A stretch of DNA of 52,010 nt from an uncultured Flavobacteriaceae bacterium (GCA_913052585.1 CAJXEB010000011.1:1-52010), one strand, 5' to 3'. Positions 16,490-25,556 are shown, numbered from the stretch's first letter. The notes: generated from the sequence alone by a model not told the origin. Made by a program: numbers and translations.

Positions 16490-16845
16490 GAGTAACCAAA
16501 AAAAAGAAACACGCATCCTTTACAGCAGTTTTTACTTCATCGACATTAACAATCCTTGGTGTAATTATGTGCCTAAGAATGTGGTGGGTATTAGTTAATA
16601 ATGGCTTATTTGGATTTCTAATAATAGTTGTTATTGCTCATATTATATAATTTCAACAGGATTGTGTTTCTTCAATAGTTACCGATAAAAAGGTAGGTCC
16701 AGGTGGTATTTATTATATTTTATCCCGTACTATGGGAATTACAAATGAAGGAGCTATCGGGATCACTTTATATATTGGAACTGCTTTATCAATTGTATTA
16801 TATTTAATTGGTCTTGCAGAAATCTTTGATGCTTATTTTGAGTAG
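16486..16845 (+). pseudogene. Remnant of an SLC12-type (Na-K-Cl cotransporter-like) APC transporter gene
   Basis: No intact frame, but the translation reads as the N terminus of a cation-chloride cotransporter. One stretch gives SFTAVFTSSTLTILGVIM and NNGLFGFLIIVVIAHII, then a TAA at 16648-16650. After it the same frame gives TDKKVGPGGIYYILSRTMG and GAIGITLYIGTALSIVLYLIGLAEIF, ending at a TAG (16843-16845). The piece around 16650-16667 reads ISTGLC in another frame, so small indels have occurred around the stop. No start codon is visible and only about 120 codons remain of a protein normally above 700 aa. This remnant fills most of the gap between the hydrolase and the transglycosylase; I see nothing in the last 100 bases. 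Confidence 0.75.
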
Positions 16846-16973
16846 TTAAAAACTATTTGATAAATCTTGAATCTTAGTGGTGTTAAATTACAAATTCATA
16901 CTATATTTAATCAATAATAATACTGAAAGAAAATCCCCGCTTTTAGATGTTAAATTCCCAATTTATTAGCGCT

Positions 16974-17906
16974 ATGAAAACAACACCAAAATATTTATTA
17001 TTTGTACTTCTATTTGGAGTAATTGTATTTTTAATTCAAGCAGTGCAAGAAGCGCCTACCGATGCTATTGTTGAGCGTAAAATGATAAATGATTATAATG
17101 TATATGCAATTCCAGTACCTGAAAAACTGGATTTTTCAGGAGAACCAATGCCTTTAAATAATCCAGATATTAGAGAACGAATGGATAGAGAGTTATTGGT
17201 GAATACCTATTGGCAATCCAATGGTTTATTACTTTTTAAACGTGCAAATAAATATTTCCCCATAATAGAACCACTACTAAAAGAGTATGGTATTCCAGAT
17301 GATTTTAAATATTTAGCAGTAGCTGAAAGCGGACTGCAAAACAATCGTTCACCTGCTGGAGCTGCTGGTTTTTGGCATTTTATGAAAGGAACAGGGAAGG
17401 AATATGGATTGGAGATTAACGATTATGTGGATGAACGTTACAATATAGAAATTGCGACTCGTGTAGCTGCAGAATATTTGATTAAGGCTAAAAAACGTTT
17501 TGGTAGTTGGACATTAGCTGCAGCAGCATACAATGCAGGAAGTGCTGGAATTAGTAATCAACAAGAAAGGCAACAAGCTAGTGCTAGTTATTATGATTTA
17601 TTATTAAATGACGAAACAAGTAGGTATGTTTTTAGAATTGTAGCACTTAAGGAAATATTGTCTAATCCACAGAAATATGGATTTAATTTTAGGGAGAACG
17701 ACTTATACACTCCAATTCCTACTTATAAAGTAAAAGTGGATACCGCTGTTACAAACTTTGCCACTTTCGCGAAGGAGTTTGATATTAATTATAAAATATT
17801 AAAAATCCATAATCCTTGGTTGCGGGATAATTTTTTAAATAACGATTCTGGGAAAGAATACTTTATTGAGATTCCCGAAAAAGGATATTATAAAACAATT
17901 AAATAA
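16974..17906 (+). CDS. Lytic murein transglycosylase (SLT domain)
   Basis: 310 aa from the ATG of MKTTPKYLLF. An ATG nine codons upstream is open but would lengthen the region before the signal anchor. Residues 7-24 are a hydrophobic signal or anchor segment. The SLT domain holds catalytic Glu118 in AVAESGLQ, the GAAGFWHFM motif and AAAAYNAGSAG. It cleaves the MurNAc-GlcNAc bond of peptidoglycan without water. The end (ATFAKEFDINYKILKIHNPWLRD) resembles a truncated LysM-like segment. It stands alone between a pseudogene and a convergent gene. Confidence 0.9.
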   Translation: MKTTPKYLLFVLLFGVIVFLIQAVQEAPTDAIVERKMINDYNVYAIPVPEKLDFSGEPMPLNNPDIRERMDRELLVNTYWQSNGLLLFKRANKYFPIIEPLLKEYGIPDDFKYLAVAESGLQNNRSPAGAAGFWHFMKGTGKEYGLEINDYVDERYNIEIATRVAAEYLIKAKKRFGSWTLAAAAYNAGSAGISNQQERQQASASYYDLLLNDETSRYVFRIVALKEILSNPQKYGFNFRENDLYTPIPTYKVKVDTAVTNFATFAKEFDINYKILKIHNPWLRDNFLNNDSGKEYFIEIPEKGYYKTIK

Positions 17907-18091
17907 TAATGAATGCTACCGTAATTTAATAACTTATAGTAATCTTTGCTTTAGTAGGAATTTTTAATTGGTTTAATTGAATATTATCAACATTCTACTC
18001 AAGGAATAAGTTTGGTTGTCCTTAACAATTTCTTTACCTTTTTATAGCTTATAATTATCTACAGAAGGTGTGTGAAATAAAAGTTTGATTA

Positions 18092-18655
18092 TTATCGTCG
18101 ACCACCACGACCACCACGACCAAATTGTTGTTGTGGTTGACCTGCTTTTTTCATTTGATCTTTCATCATTTTAATTTGATTATCTAGCATATTATGTTTG
18201 TCTAACTTTTTAGCTTCAGTAAGAAGTACTTGAGCCTCTCTCTTTCTATTTTTAGACATCGCAATACCTGCTAAATTTAATTTTGCCATGGCCATATCGG
18301 TATCCATAGACAAACCTAGACTTACTGCTTTTTTGAAATATTTCTCAGCTTCTTTCATATTGGTTTGTGAAACCATTAAGCCGTTTAGATAATTATAATA
18401 TCCTTGTTGCTTTCTTATCAATGAAGCTTCCGGATTTTTTATCTTATCCAGCCATTTTTTTGCACCTGGAAAATCTTCTTTTCGTAATCTTAGGAAAGAA
18501 AGTAAGATGATTTCGTTTTTAAAATAAAGAAAAACAAAAATGGAAGAAAGCAATATATACATGATTCCATTACCGATATTTCCTTCAATAATTTGCCAAA
18601 CGGCTACAGCTACTATTAAAGCTGTTAAAACTAATTTTATATTTTTATTAAACAT
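18092..18655 (-). CDS. Two-helix membrane protein with TPR-like region (DUF2892-type start)
   Basis: 187 aa. Residues 7-22 and 28-45 are two membrane helices, like DUF2892 proteins. Residues 55-150 form helical pairs of the tetratricopeptide type (MKEAEKYFKKAVSLGLSMDTDMAMAKLNLAGIAMSKNRKREA). The tail is Q-, G- and R-rich (QQQFGRGGRGGRR), which is unusual for a membrane protein and could bind nucleic acid or acidic surfaces. Function unknown. Confidence 0.65.
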   Translation of the reverse strand: MFNKNIKLVLTALIVAVAVWQIIEGNIGNGIMYILLSSIFVFLYFKNEIILLSFLRLRKEDFPGAKKWLDKIKNPEASLIRKQQGYYNYLNGLMVSQTNMKEAEKYFKKAVSLGLSMDTDMAMAKLNLAGIAMSKNRKREAQVLLTEAKKLDKHNMLDNQIKMMKDQMKKAGQPQQQFGRGGRGGRR

Positions 18656-18716
18656 GTTGTATTTTTATTGGAGTCAAAGGTATAAAAAACAATTCGAAAT
18701 ATTTTAATATTTTGAT

Positions 18717-18746
18717 TTGTGTAAGTAAAAAATGATTGTATATTTG
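18717..18746 (+). promoter_or_regulatory. Promoter of rpmH
   Basis: TTG (18717-18719), 19-nt spacer, TATATTTG (18739-18746): a full consensus match, giving a leader of about 65 nt before rpmH. Confidence 0.75.
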
Positions 18747-18816
18747 CGCTCAGTTTTGAGGCATATAGTTTCAATGCTAAATAATAGATTACTATTCAGG
18801 TTAAAAAAAATAAGAC

Positions 18817-18978
18817 ATGCCAAAAAGAACATTTCAGCCCTCAAAAAGAAAAAGAAGAAACAAGCACGGATTTAGAGAGCGTATGGCTTCTGTAAGTGGA
18901 AGAAAAGTGTTAGCTGCACGTAGAGCTAAAGGCAGAAAGAAAATTTCTGTTTCATCAGAAACTCGTCACAAAAAATAA
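18817..18978 (+). CDS. rpmH: 50S ribosomal protein L34
   Basis: 53 codons beginning [19 protein letters not shown] and continuing [23 protein letters not shown], an unmistakable L34. The C-terminal extension after KGRKK ([11 protein letters not shown]) is typical of Bacteroidota. It has a consensus promoter upstream and a strong terminator downstream, so it is transcribed alone here. dnaA and rnpA, its partners in many other phyla, are not next to it. Confidence 0.97.
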   Translation: MPKRTFQPSKRKRRNKHGFRERMASVSGRKVLAARRAKGRKKISVSSETRHKK

Positions 18979-19000
18979 TGTTAATAAATATATAAAAAAA

Positions 19001-19032
19001 AGGTGTTGTTCTTAGAGCAACACCTTTTTTTT
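19001..19032 (+). terminator. Rho-independent terminator of rpmH
   Basis: AGGTGTTGTTC (19001-19011) pairs with GAGCAACACCT (19015-19025) around a TTA loop, with one G-U pair. The stem is flanked by an A run before and a T run after. Confidence 0.9.
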
Positions 19033-19080
19033 ATACCCTGTAGTATTGTAATTTCACCTTTTTGAATAAAGAAATATATT

Positions 19081-21933
19081 ATGCCTAAAAATAAAAACCT
19101 TTCTTCTATATTAATTATTGGTTCAGGACCTATTGTAATTGGTCAAGCCTGTGAGTTTGATTATTCCGGAACACAAGCTTTAAGATCACTTAGAGAGGAT
19201 GGAATTGAAACTGTTCTTATCAATTCTAATCCTGCAACTATCATGACAGATCCTTCTATGGCTGATCATGTGTATTTGTTGCCCCTTAATACAAAATCTA
19301 TTATTAAAATCCTTAAAGAGCATCCAGAAATAGATGCTGTGTTGCCTACAATGGGAGGTCAGACTGCATTAAATTTATGTATTGAGGCAGATGAAAAAGG
19401 AATTTGGGAAGATTTTGGTATTGATATTATTGGGGTAAATATAGACGCAATTAATATTACTGAAGATAGAGAGCAGTTTAGAGAGTTAATGCTTAAAATA
19501 GGCATTTCTATGGCTCCTCAGGCTACAGCTACATCCTACCTAAAAGGTAAAGAAATTGCTCAGGAATTTGGTTTTCCTCTAATAATTAGAGCATCATATA
19601 CTTTAGGTGGTGCAGGCGCATCTTTTGTCCATAAAGAGGAAGATTTCGATGAATTACTTACCCGTGGATTGGAAATTTCTCCTATTCACGAAGTTATGAT
19701 TGATAAAGCCTTAATTGGTTGGAAAGAATATGAATTAGAGCTGCTTAGAGATTCAAATGACAATGTGGTTATTATTTGTTCTATAGAAAATATGGATCCT
19801 ATCGGAATCCATACAGGAGATTCTATTACCGTAGCTCCAGCAATGACATTAAGCGATGTTACCTTTCAAAAAATGCGTGATATGGCAATCCATATGATGC
19901 GTAATATTGGTGACTTTGCAGGTGGATGTAATGTTCAGTTTGCTATTTCGCCAGATGAAAATGAAGATATTATTGCTATTGAGATTAACCCACGTGTTTC
20001 ACGTTCTTCAGCATTAGCTAGTAAAGCAACTGGATATCCTATTGCAAAAATAGCTGCTAAACTTGCCATTGGTTATCATCTAGATGAATTAGAAAATCAA
20101 ATCACAAAATCTACATCAGCTTTATTTGAGCCTACTTTAGATTATGTTATAGTGAAAATACCACGTTGGAATTTCGATAAATTTGAAGGTAGTGATCGAA
20201 CTTTAGGTCTTCAAATGAAATCTGTTGGAGAGGTTATGGGTATTGGACGATCATTTCAAGAAGCCTTGCATAAAGCAACTCAATCTCTTGAAATTAAGCG
20301 TAATGGATTAGGTGCCGATGGAAAAGAAAATAAGAATTATGAAGAAATTATACAGAAACTAACCTATGCATCTTGGGATCGTGTGTTTATTATTTACGAT
20401 GCCATAAAATTAGGAATTCCATTAAGTAGGATTCATGAGATCACAAAAATTGACATGTGGTTCTTAAAACAATATGAAGATTTGTACCTTCTTGAAAAGG
20501 AAATTTCTACCTTTAATATTGATACCATTAATAAGGAATTATTACTCGAAGCTAAGCAAAAAGGATATGGAGATAGACAAATAGCTCATATGCTAGGCTG
20601 CTTAGAGAGTAAAGTGTATGCCAAGCGTGAAGAATTAAATGTTAATCGTGTTTATAAATTAGTAGATACGTGTGCTGCTGAATTTAAAGCTAAAACGCCC
20701 TATTATTATTCAACGTTTGAAAATGAAGTAGAAACTGCTGATGGTAATCGTTTTTCAGATAACGAAAGTATAGTTACTGATAAAAAGAAAATTATTGTTT
20801 TAGGTTCTGGTCCAAATAGAATCGGACAAGGTATAGAATTTGATTATTGTTGTGTTCACGGAGTTCTAGCAGCTGCCGAATGTGGCTATGAAACCATCAT
20901 GATCAATTGTAATCCTGAAACAGTTTCAACAGATTTTGATACCGCTGATAAATTATATTTTGAACCTGTATTTTGGGAACATATTTATGATATTATTAAA
21001 CATGAAAAGCCGGAAGGTGTTATTGTTCAGTTAGGTGGGCAAACAGCTTTAAAGTTAGCTGAAAAATTGACTAAATATGGTGTAAAAATTATAGGAACAA
21101 GTTTTGAGTCACTTGATTTAGCCGAAGATAGAGGTCATTTTTCTAAATTATTAAAAGAAAATAATATTCCTTTCCCTGAATTTGATATTGCAACAACAGC
21201 AGATGAAGCGTCAGCAATTGCAGATGTTTTAGATTTTCCAATATTGGTAAGACCATCTTATGTATTAGGAGGTCAAGGGATGAAAATTGTTATTAATAAA
21301 GAAGAATTAGAAAAGCATGTCGTTGACTTATTACGACGTATGCCAGGTAACCAATTATTGTTAGATCATTATTTAGATGGAGCAATAGAAGCAGAGGCAG
21401 ATGCAATTTGTGATGGTGAAGATGTTTATATTATTGGAATTATGGAGCATATCGAGCCCTGTGGTATTCATTCTGGAGACAGTAATTCTATCTTACCACC
21501 TTTTAATATAGGAGAGTTAGTAATGCAGCAAATTAAGGATCATACTAAGAAAATAGCATTAACATTAAATACGGTAGGTCTAATAAACGTTCAATTTGCT
21601 ATAAAAAATGAAATCGTTTACATTATTGAAGCCAATCCTAGAGCTTCTAGAACAGTCCCTTTTATCGCAAAAGCTTATGGTGAACCCTATGTTAATTATG
21701 CTACAAAAGTCATGCTTGGAGAAAAGAAAGTAAAAGACTTTAATTTTAATCCAAAATTAGAAGGGTACGCAATAAAACAACCTGTATTCTCATTTGATAA
21801 ATTCCATAACGTAAATAAACAGTTAGGACCCGAAATGAAGAGTACTGGAGAGAGTATACTGTTCATTGATAGCCTAAAAGATGATGAATTTTATGAACTT
21901 TATTCTAGAAGGAAAATGTATTTAAGTAAGTAG
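19081..21933 (+). CDS. carB: Carbamoyl-phosphate synthase large subunit, short form
   Basis: 950 aa. CarB makes carbamoyl phosphate from bicarbonate, ammonia (channelled from CarA) and two ATP, for pyrimidines and arginine. Two homologous synthetase halves are visible, starting at GSGPIVIGQACEFDYSG (residues 12-28) and GSGPNRIGQGIEFDY (about 574-588), each followed by an ATP-grasp domain (REDGIETVLINSNPATIMTD; PSYVLGGQGMKIV). The protein ends shortly after GPEMKSTGES, so the C-terminal MGS-like allosteric domain of about 120 aa found in E. coli CarB (1073 aa) is missing. UMP/ornithine control of the E. coli kind is therefore unlikely. carA is not adjacent. Other Flavobacteriia have similar short forms. 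Confidence 0.97.
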   Translation: MPKNKNLSSILIIGSGPIVIGQACEFDYSGTQALRSLREDGIETVLINSNPATIMTDPSMADHVYLLPLNTKSIIKILKEHPEIDAVLPTMGGQTALNLCIEADEKGIWEDFGIDIIGVNIDAINITEDREQFRELMLKIGISMAPQATATSYLKGKEIAQEFGFPLIIRASYTLGGAGASFVHKEEDFDELLTRGLEISPIHEVMIDKALIGWKEYELELLRDSNDNVVIICSIENMDPIGIHTGDSITVAPAMTLSDVTFQKMRDMAIHMMRNIGDFAGGCNVQFAISPDENEDIIAIEINPRVSRSSALASKATGYPIAKIAAKLAIGYHLDELENQITKSTSALFEPTLDYVIVKIPRWNFDKFEGSDRTLGLQMKSVGEVMGIGRSFQEALHKATQSLEIKRNGLGADGKENKNYEEIIQKLTYASWDRVFIIYDAIKLGIPLSRIHEITKIDMWFLKQYEDLYLLEKEISTFNIDTINKELLLEAKQKGYGDRQIAHMLGCLESKVYAKREELNVNRVYKLVDTCAAEFKAKTPYYYSTFENEVETADGNRFSDNESIVTDKKKIIVLGSGPNRIGQGIEFDYCCVHGVLAAAECGYETIMINCNPETVSTDFDTADKLYFEPVFWEHIYDIIKHEKPEGVIVQLGGQTALKLAEKLTKYGVKIIGTSFESLDLAEDRGHFSKLLKENNIPFPEFDIATTADEASAIADVLDFPILVRPSYVLGGQGMKIVINKEELEKHVVDLLRRMPGNQLLLDHYLDGAIEAEADAICDGEDVYIIGIMEHIEPCGIHSGDSNSILPPFNIGELVMQQIKDHTKKIALTLNTVGLINVQFAIKNEIVYIIEANPRASRTVPFIAKAYGEPYVNYATKVMLGEKKVKDFNFNPKLEGYAIKQPVFSFDKFHNVNKQLGPEMKSTGESILFIDSLKDDEFYELYSRRKMYLSK

Positions 21934-21978
21934 TTGCATTCTAATTCATTAAGTCTTATTTAAAAAAAATACCATTAT

Positions 21979-22033
21979 AAAATTGACTTATTAATTATTA
22001 TTATGTTTCTTTAGTAATTAATAAGTCAATTTT
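21979..22033. repeat. 19-bp perfect inverted repeat between carB and the YceI operon
   Basis: Arms AAAATTGACTTATTAATTA (21979-21997) and TAATTAATAAGTCAATTTT (22015-22033) are exact reverse complements around a 17-nt centre. The right arm ends one base before the ATG of the haem lipoprotein gene. It may terminate carB transcription. But a promoter-like pair, TTG (21983-21985) and TATGTTTC (22002-22009, one mismatch, 16-nt spacer), lies inside it, so it could also be an operator. Confidence 0.7.
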
Positions 22034-22034
22034 T

Positions 22035-22409
22035 ATGAAGAATACTTCCCGTTTATTAATTTACAGTTTAATTATCTCACTTGCATTTGTAGGGTGTACA
22101 AGTACTACGTATGACGATATTGGATCTGATGATGATCCAATTTTGGATATTATCACTTATCAAGAAGTCAAGCCTATTATCGATAACAACTGTTTAAATT
22201 GTCATAGTAATCCTACCCAAAATGGTGCTCCAATGCAATTGACTACCTATGATAATGTAAAAGAAGCGATGCTAAATAGAGGTTTATTAAATAGAATAAG
22301 TCTTAATGATGGAGCGGATGGATTAATGCCATTGGGCGGCCCAAGAATGTCTCAATCATCTATTGATTTAATTGCTAGATGGGCAGAAGATGGGTTTTTA
22401 GAAAACTAA
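22035..22409 (+). CDS. Small haem-binding lipoprotein (cytochrome c-like)
   Basis: 124 aa. The signal peptide ends in a lipobox (AFVGC, Cys21), so it is membrane-anchored outside the cytoplasm. A single CLNCH motif near residues 53-57 would attach haem c, with a possible distal Met in LMPLGGPRMS. The pattern of a C-terminal ARWAEDGF resembles small cytochrome domains found at the start of planctomycete-type proteins. First gene of a four-gene unit with YceI, an OB-fold protein and a DUF5777 barrel. Likely moves electrons in the periplasm; partners unknown. Confidence 0.8.
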   Translation: MKNTSRLLIYSLIISLAFVGCTSTTYDDIGSDDDPILDIITYQEVKPIIDNNCLNCHSNPTQNGAPMQLTTYDNVKEAMLNRGLLNRISLNDGADGLMPLGGPRMSQSSIDLIARWAEDGFLEN

Positions 22410-22420
22410 AAAATAACCTT

Positions 22421-22972
22421 ATGAAAAATCTATTATTTGCAGTCGTTTTTTTATCAAGTATTTTTTCTATAGTAAATGCTCAAGAAAAATTTATTACAAA
22501 ATCTGGAGAAATCAATTTTGAGGCCTCTGTTCCTTCTTTTGAAGAAGTAAAAGCAACACACAATTCTGTTAGTGCTATTATAAAAAGTAATGGAGAGTTC
22601 GCAAGTTTGGCCTTGGTGAAAGGTTTTCGTTTTAAAGTCGCTTTAATGGAAGAGCACTTTAATGAGAATTATGCAGAATCATCTACATATCCAAAAGCAA
22701 CATTTAAAGGAAAAGTTAAGGACTTTGATATTTCAGAGTTATCAACCGATGATAAAGAATATGTTATATTAGGAACCGTTAATATGCATGGTGTTGATAA
22801 AAATATTGAAACTAAAGCATACATAAAAAAAATAGATGATATTCTATTTTTGGACACCCAATTTATTTTAAAACCGGAAGATTTTGATATTGATATTCCA
22901 AAAGTGGTAAGCAGTAAAATTGCTGAAGAAATTAATGTTTCTGTTAGTTTTGAATTTAAAGGAAAATCCTAA
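22421..22972 (+). CDS. YceI family periplasmic lipocalin-like protein
   Basis: 183 aa from the ATG of MKNLLFAVVF, which begins a signal peptide ending NAQ. An upstream in-frame start would overlap the lipoprotein gene and spoil the signal peptide. YceI features: SGEINFEASVPSFEEVKATHN at the N terminus, YPKATFKGKVKDF and LGTVNMHGVDKNI. YceI proteins bind long isoprenoids such as polyprenyl chains in a beta-barrel. It starts 11 bp after the haem lipoprotein, which links isoprenoid or quinone binding with electron transfer. Confidence 0.88.
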   Translation: MKNLLFAVVFLSSIFSIVNAQEKFITKSGEINFEASVPSFEEVKATHNSVSAIIKSNGEFASLALVKGFRFKVALMEEHFNENYAESSTYPKATFKGKVKDFDISELSTDDKEYVILGTVNMHGVDKNIETKAYIKKIDDILFLDTQFILKPEDFDIDIPKVVSSKIAEEINVSVSFEFKGKS

Positions 22973-22983
22973 AAACATTGTTT

Positions 22984-23361
22984 ATGAAAAAGCAAGTCAA
23001 AATTTTTATAACTTTAGTATTATTATCTCTTGGCGCTTATTTTGGTTACAATTATATGTACCAAGAACATAGAGACATTAAAGAAGAAAAAGCGGTAGTT
23101 TCAATATCTGCTTCAGAATTAGTTACTTATTTTAATGAAAATAATTTTGAAAAAGTATTAAATAAAACTGTGCAGGTATCAGGTATTATCACGGAGATTG
23201 ATGATAAAAATATTACACTAGATGATAAAGTACAATGTAGTTTTGATACAGAATTAAATAATTTAAATTTAAATGAAACCATAACTGTAAAAGGGAGATG
23301 TATTGGTTTTGATGAACTTTTTGAAATTGCTAAAATGGATCAATCTTCAATTATTAAATAA
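22984..23361 (+). CDS. Membrane-anchored OB-fold protein (tRNA_anti-like)
   Basis: 125 aa. The N terminus KKQVKIFITLVLLSLGAYFGYNYMY is a single membrane anchor. The remainder matches the tRNA_anti-like OB-fold family (PF12869): VLNKTVQVSGIITEIDDKNITLDDKVQC and ITVKGRCIGFDELFEI. In this family the OB fold is extracytoplasmic and its ligand is unknown; binding tRNA is unlikely despite the name. An in-frame TTG two codons upstream is also open. It lies 11 bp after yceI and its stop nearly touches the next start. Confidence 0.75.
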   Translation: MKKQVKIFITLVLLSLGAYFGYNYMYQEHRDIKEEKAVVSISASELVTYFNENNFEKVLNKTVQVSGIITEIDDKNITLDDKVQCSFDTELNNLNLNETITVKGRCIGFDELFEIAKMDQSSIIK

Positions 23362-23363
23362 TA

Positions 23364-24254
23364 ATGTTTATGAAAAAAATTACCTTACTTTTATTAATAG
23401 TTCCTTTTTTCGTTTTTTCACAAGACGATTTGTTAAATGAATTAGATAGTGATAGTGAAGTTGACAATAGAGTGAATTCCGTTTTTAAATCTCTTAAAGT
23501 AGTTAATTTTGAAAGTACTAAACTCGCTAGTAAAAAAGATTTATATTTAATTGTATCTCACAGATTTGGTTCTGTGAAAAATGGAATTGATGACTTTTTT
23601 GGTTTGGATCAAGCTCTTACCCAAATAAAATTTATTTACGGAGTAACTGATTGGTTAAATTTAGGCGCTGCAAGAAGCTCTAACCAAAAAAAATATGGAC
23701 TTCATGCTAAGTATAGATTAATGTATCAAGAAACTGATGGATTTCCAGTTACAATCGTTGGTTATAATTTAATAACCGCAAACACAGCTTTAAAGGATGA
23801 TATTTATCCTAATATTGAATTTCAAGATCGTTTAACATACACAAGTCAACTACTTATTTCAAGAAAATTTAATGATAACTTATCTTTGCTATTAGCACCT
23901 AGTTATGTTCATGAAAATCTAGCAACTAGAAGCTATGTTGAGCAAGAAAATGGTACGACTATCGCTTATGATGAAGAGAATAACCAATTTGCTTTAGGAG
24001 TTGGAGGACGTTATAAAATTTCAAAAAGAGTTAGTATAAATATTGATTATGGAATTCATTTAAACCGCAATAGCAATTCCGTTTACAATAACCCACTTTC
24101 TATTGGAGTAGATATCGAAACTGGTGGTCATGTATTTCAAATGCACTTTACCAATGCACAAGCGATGTTTGAAGAAGGATTTATTACGCAAGGACAAGGC
24201 GATTGGTCTGATGGAGACTTCTTCTTTGGTTTTAATTTAGTTAGAGTATTTTAA
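23364..24254 (+). CDS. DUF5777 family outer-membrane beta-barrel protein
   Basis: 296 aa with a signal peptide (to about residue 18, VFSQ). The mature part is rich in alternating, aromatic-tipped strands (LYLIVSHRFGSVKNGIDDFFGLDQ, WLNLGAARSSNQKKYGLHAKYRLM) and ends in FFFGFNLVRVF, a barrel-type C-terminal strand. This is the DUF5777 pattern. It is the last gene of the haem lipoprotein-YceI-OB unit, so the set may form an envelope-spanning redox or lipid system. Either of two ATGs (23364 or 23370) may be the start. Confidence 0.8.
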   Translation: MFMKKITLLLLIVPFFVFSQDDLLNELDSDSEVDNRVNSVFKSLKVVNFESTKLASKKDLYLIVSHRFGSVKNGIDDFFGLDQALTQIKFIYGVTDWLNLGAARSSNQKKYGLHAKYRLMYQETDGFPVTIVGYNLITANTALKDDIYPNIEFQDRLTYTSQLLISRKFNDNLSLLLAPSYVHENLATRSYVEQENGTTIAYDEENNQFALGVGGRYKISKRVSINIDYGIHLNRNSNSVYNNPLSIGVDIETGGHVFQMHFTNAQAMFEEGFITQGQGDWSDGDFFFGFNLVRVF

Positions 24255-25556
24255 TTAACCTTCGTCTTTAGATCTTAATAAAATTTGTTCTGGCAATGAT
24301 TTTTTTGCTTTGGCACCTAGTTTTTTAATTTTTTCTACACTGGAAATTAAATTACCCCTTCCATCTACTAACTTATTCATAGCAGCTGAATAATCATTTT
24401 TTGCAGCATCAAGTTTTTTTCCAACACCAGTTAAATCTTCTACTAAGCCTACAAACTTATCATATAATGCACCTGCTTGCCTAGCAATTTCTATTACATT
24501 TCTTTTTTGATCTTCTTGTTTCCAGATAGAAGAAACAGTACTTAAGGTGGCTAAAAGAGTAGAAGTAGATACCAAAACAACATTTTTATCAAAGGCTTCT
24601 AAATAGAGTTTGTTGTTTTCATTAAAAGCTATTAATAAAGCTGCTTCAATAGGAACAAACATTAAAACATAATCTGGAGTATTGATTCCGTAAAGTTCTG
24701 TGTATTGTTTTTCACTTAATTCTTTAATGTGCTTTTTTATACTAGCAACGTGTTTTTTTAAATGGGTTTCTTTGTCCTCTTTATTTTCTGAACTAAAATA
24801 AGCTTCATAAGCAGTTAATGATACTTTTGAATCTACTATTAAATGTTTGTTATCTGGAAGATTAATGATAAAATCTGGTTTTTTTAAATTTTCATTTTCA
24901 TCCCTATACCCTCCTTGAGTTGTAAAATGAATTCCACTACTAAGTCCTGCTTTTTCTAATATTATTTCTAATTGAATTTCTCCCCAATCACCTTGAGCTT
25001 TACTATCTCCTTTTAACGCTTTTGTTAGGTTAATGGCTTCTTTACTCATTTGTTGGTTAAGCTTTTCCAAGCCTTCTAACTGTTGTTTTAATGCGGAATG
25101 CATTCCAACACTTTCCTTTTGAGAAGTTTCCACTTTCTTTTCAAAAGATTCGATTTTTTTCTGAAGTGGATTCAGTAATAAATCTAAATTTACTTTATTT
25201 TGTTTGGTGAATTTCTCCGATTTTTCGTCTAGAATTTTATTGGCTAAATTTTCAAATTGGATCCTTAGTTTTTCTTCCTGTTCTATAAGTTCTTTTTCTA
25301 AAGTAGTAAACTCTGTCTTTTTTTTAGTTAATTCATCTTTAAACGAATCCTTTTCAGTTCGCATCAATTCAAGATTGCTTAACGTTTCTTGTAATTGTCT
25401 CTCAAGTCTATCTTTTTGTTCTTCCGTATTTAAAATATCTGATTCCAATTTACTGGTTTCAGATTTGTTTTTTAAAGAAGTAAAACGGTTGCTAATAAAT
25501 GCACCAATGATAGCGCCAATAACAACTAGTAATAGAGATATAAAGATTTCGCTCAT
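24255..25556 (-). CDS. rmuC: DNA recombination protein RmuC
   Basis: 433 aa. An N-terminal membrane anchor (ISLLLVVIGAIIGAFISN) is followed by a long coiled coil (about 35-190) and the RmuC nuclease-like domain with GDSKAQGDWGEIQLEIILEKAGL, PDFIINLPDNKHLIVDSKVSLTAYEAYF and TPDYVLMFVPIEAALLIA. RmuC limits rearrangements at inverted repeats and is related to restriction-like nucleases. The stop codon abuts that of the convergent DUF5777 gene with no spacer, so the two mRNAs may overlap. Confidence 0.93.
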   Translation of the reverse strand: MSEIFISLLLVVIGAIIGAFISNRFTSLKNKSETSKLESDILNTEEQKDRLERQLQETLSNLELMRTEKDSFKDELTKKKTEFTTLEKELIEQEEKLRIQFENLANKILDEKSEKFTKQNKVNLDLLLNPLQKKIESFEKKVETSQKESVGMHSALKQQLEGLEKLNQQMSKEAINLTKALKGDSKAQGDWGEIQLEIILEKAGLSSGIHFTTQGGYRDENENLKKPDFIINLPDNKHLIVDSKVSLTAYEAYFSSENKEDKETHLKKHVASIKKHIKELSEKQYTELYGINTPDYVLMFVPIEAALLIAFNENNKLYLEAFDKNVVLVSTSTLLATLSTVSSIWKQEDQKRNVIEIARQAGALYDKFVGLVEDLTGVGKKLDAAKNDYSAAMNKLVDGRGNLISSVEKIKKLGAKAKKSLPEQILLRSKDEG

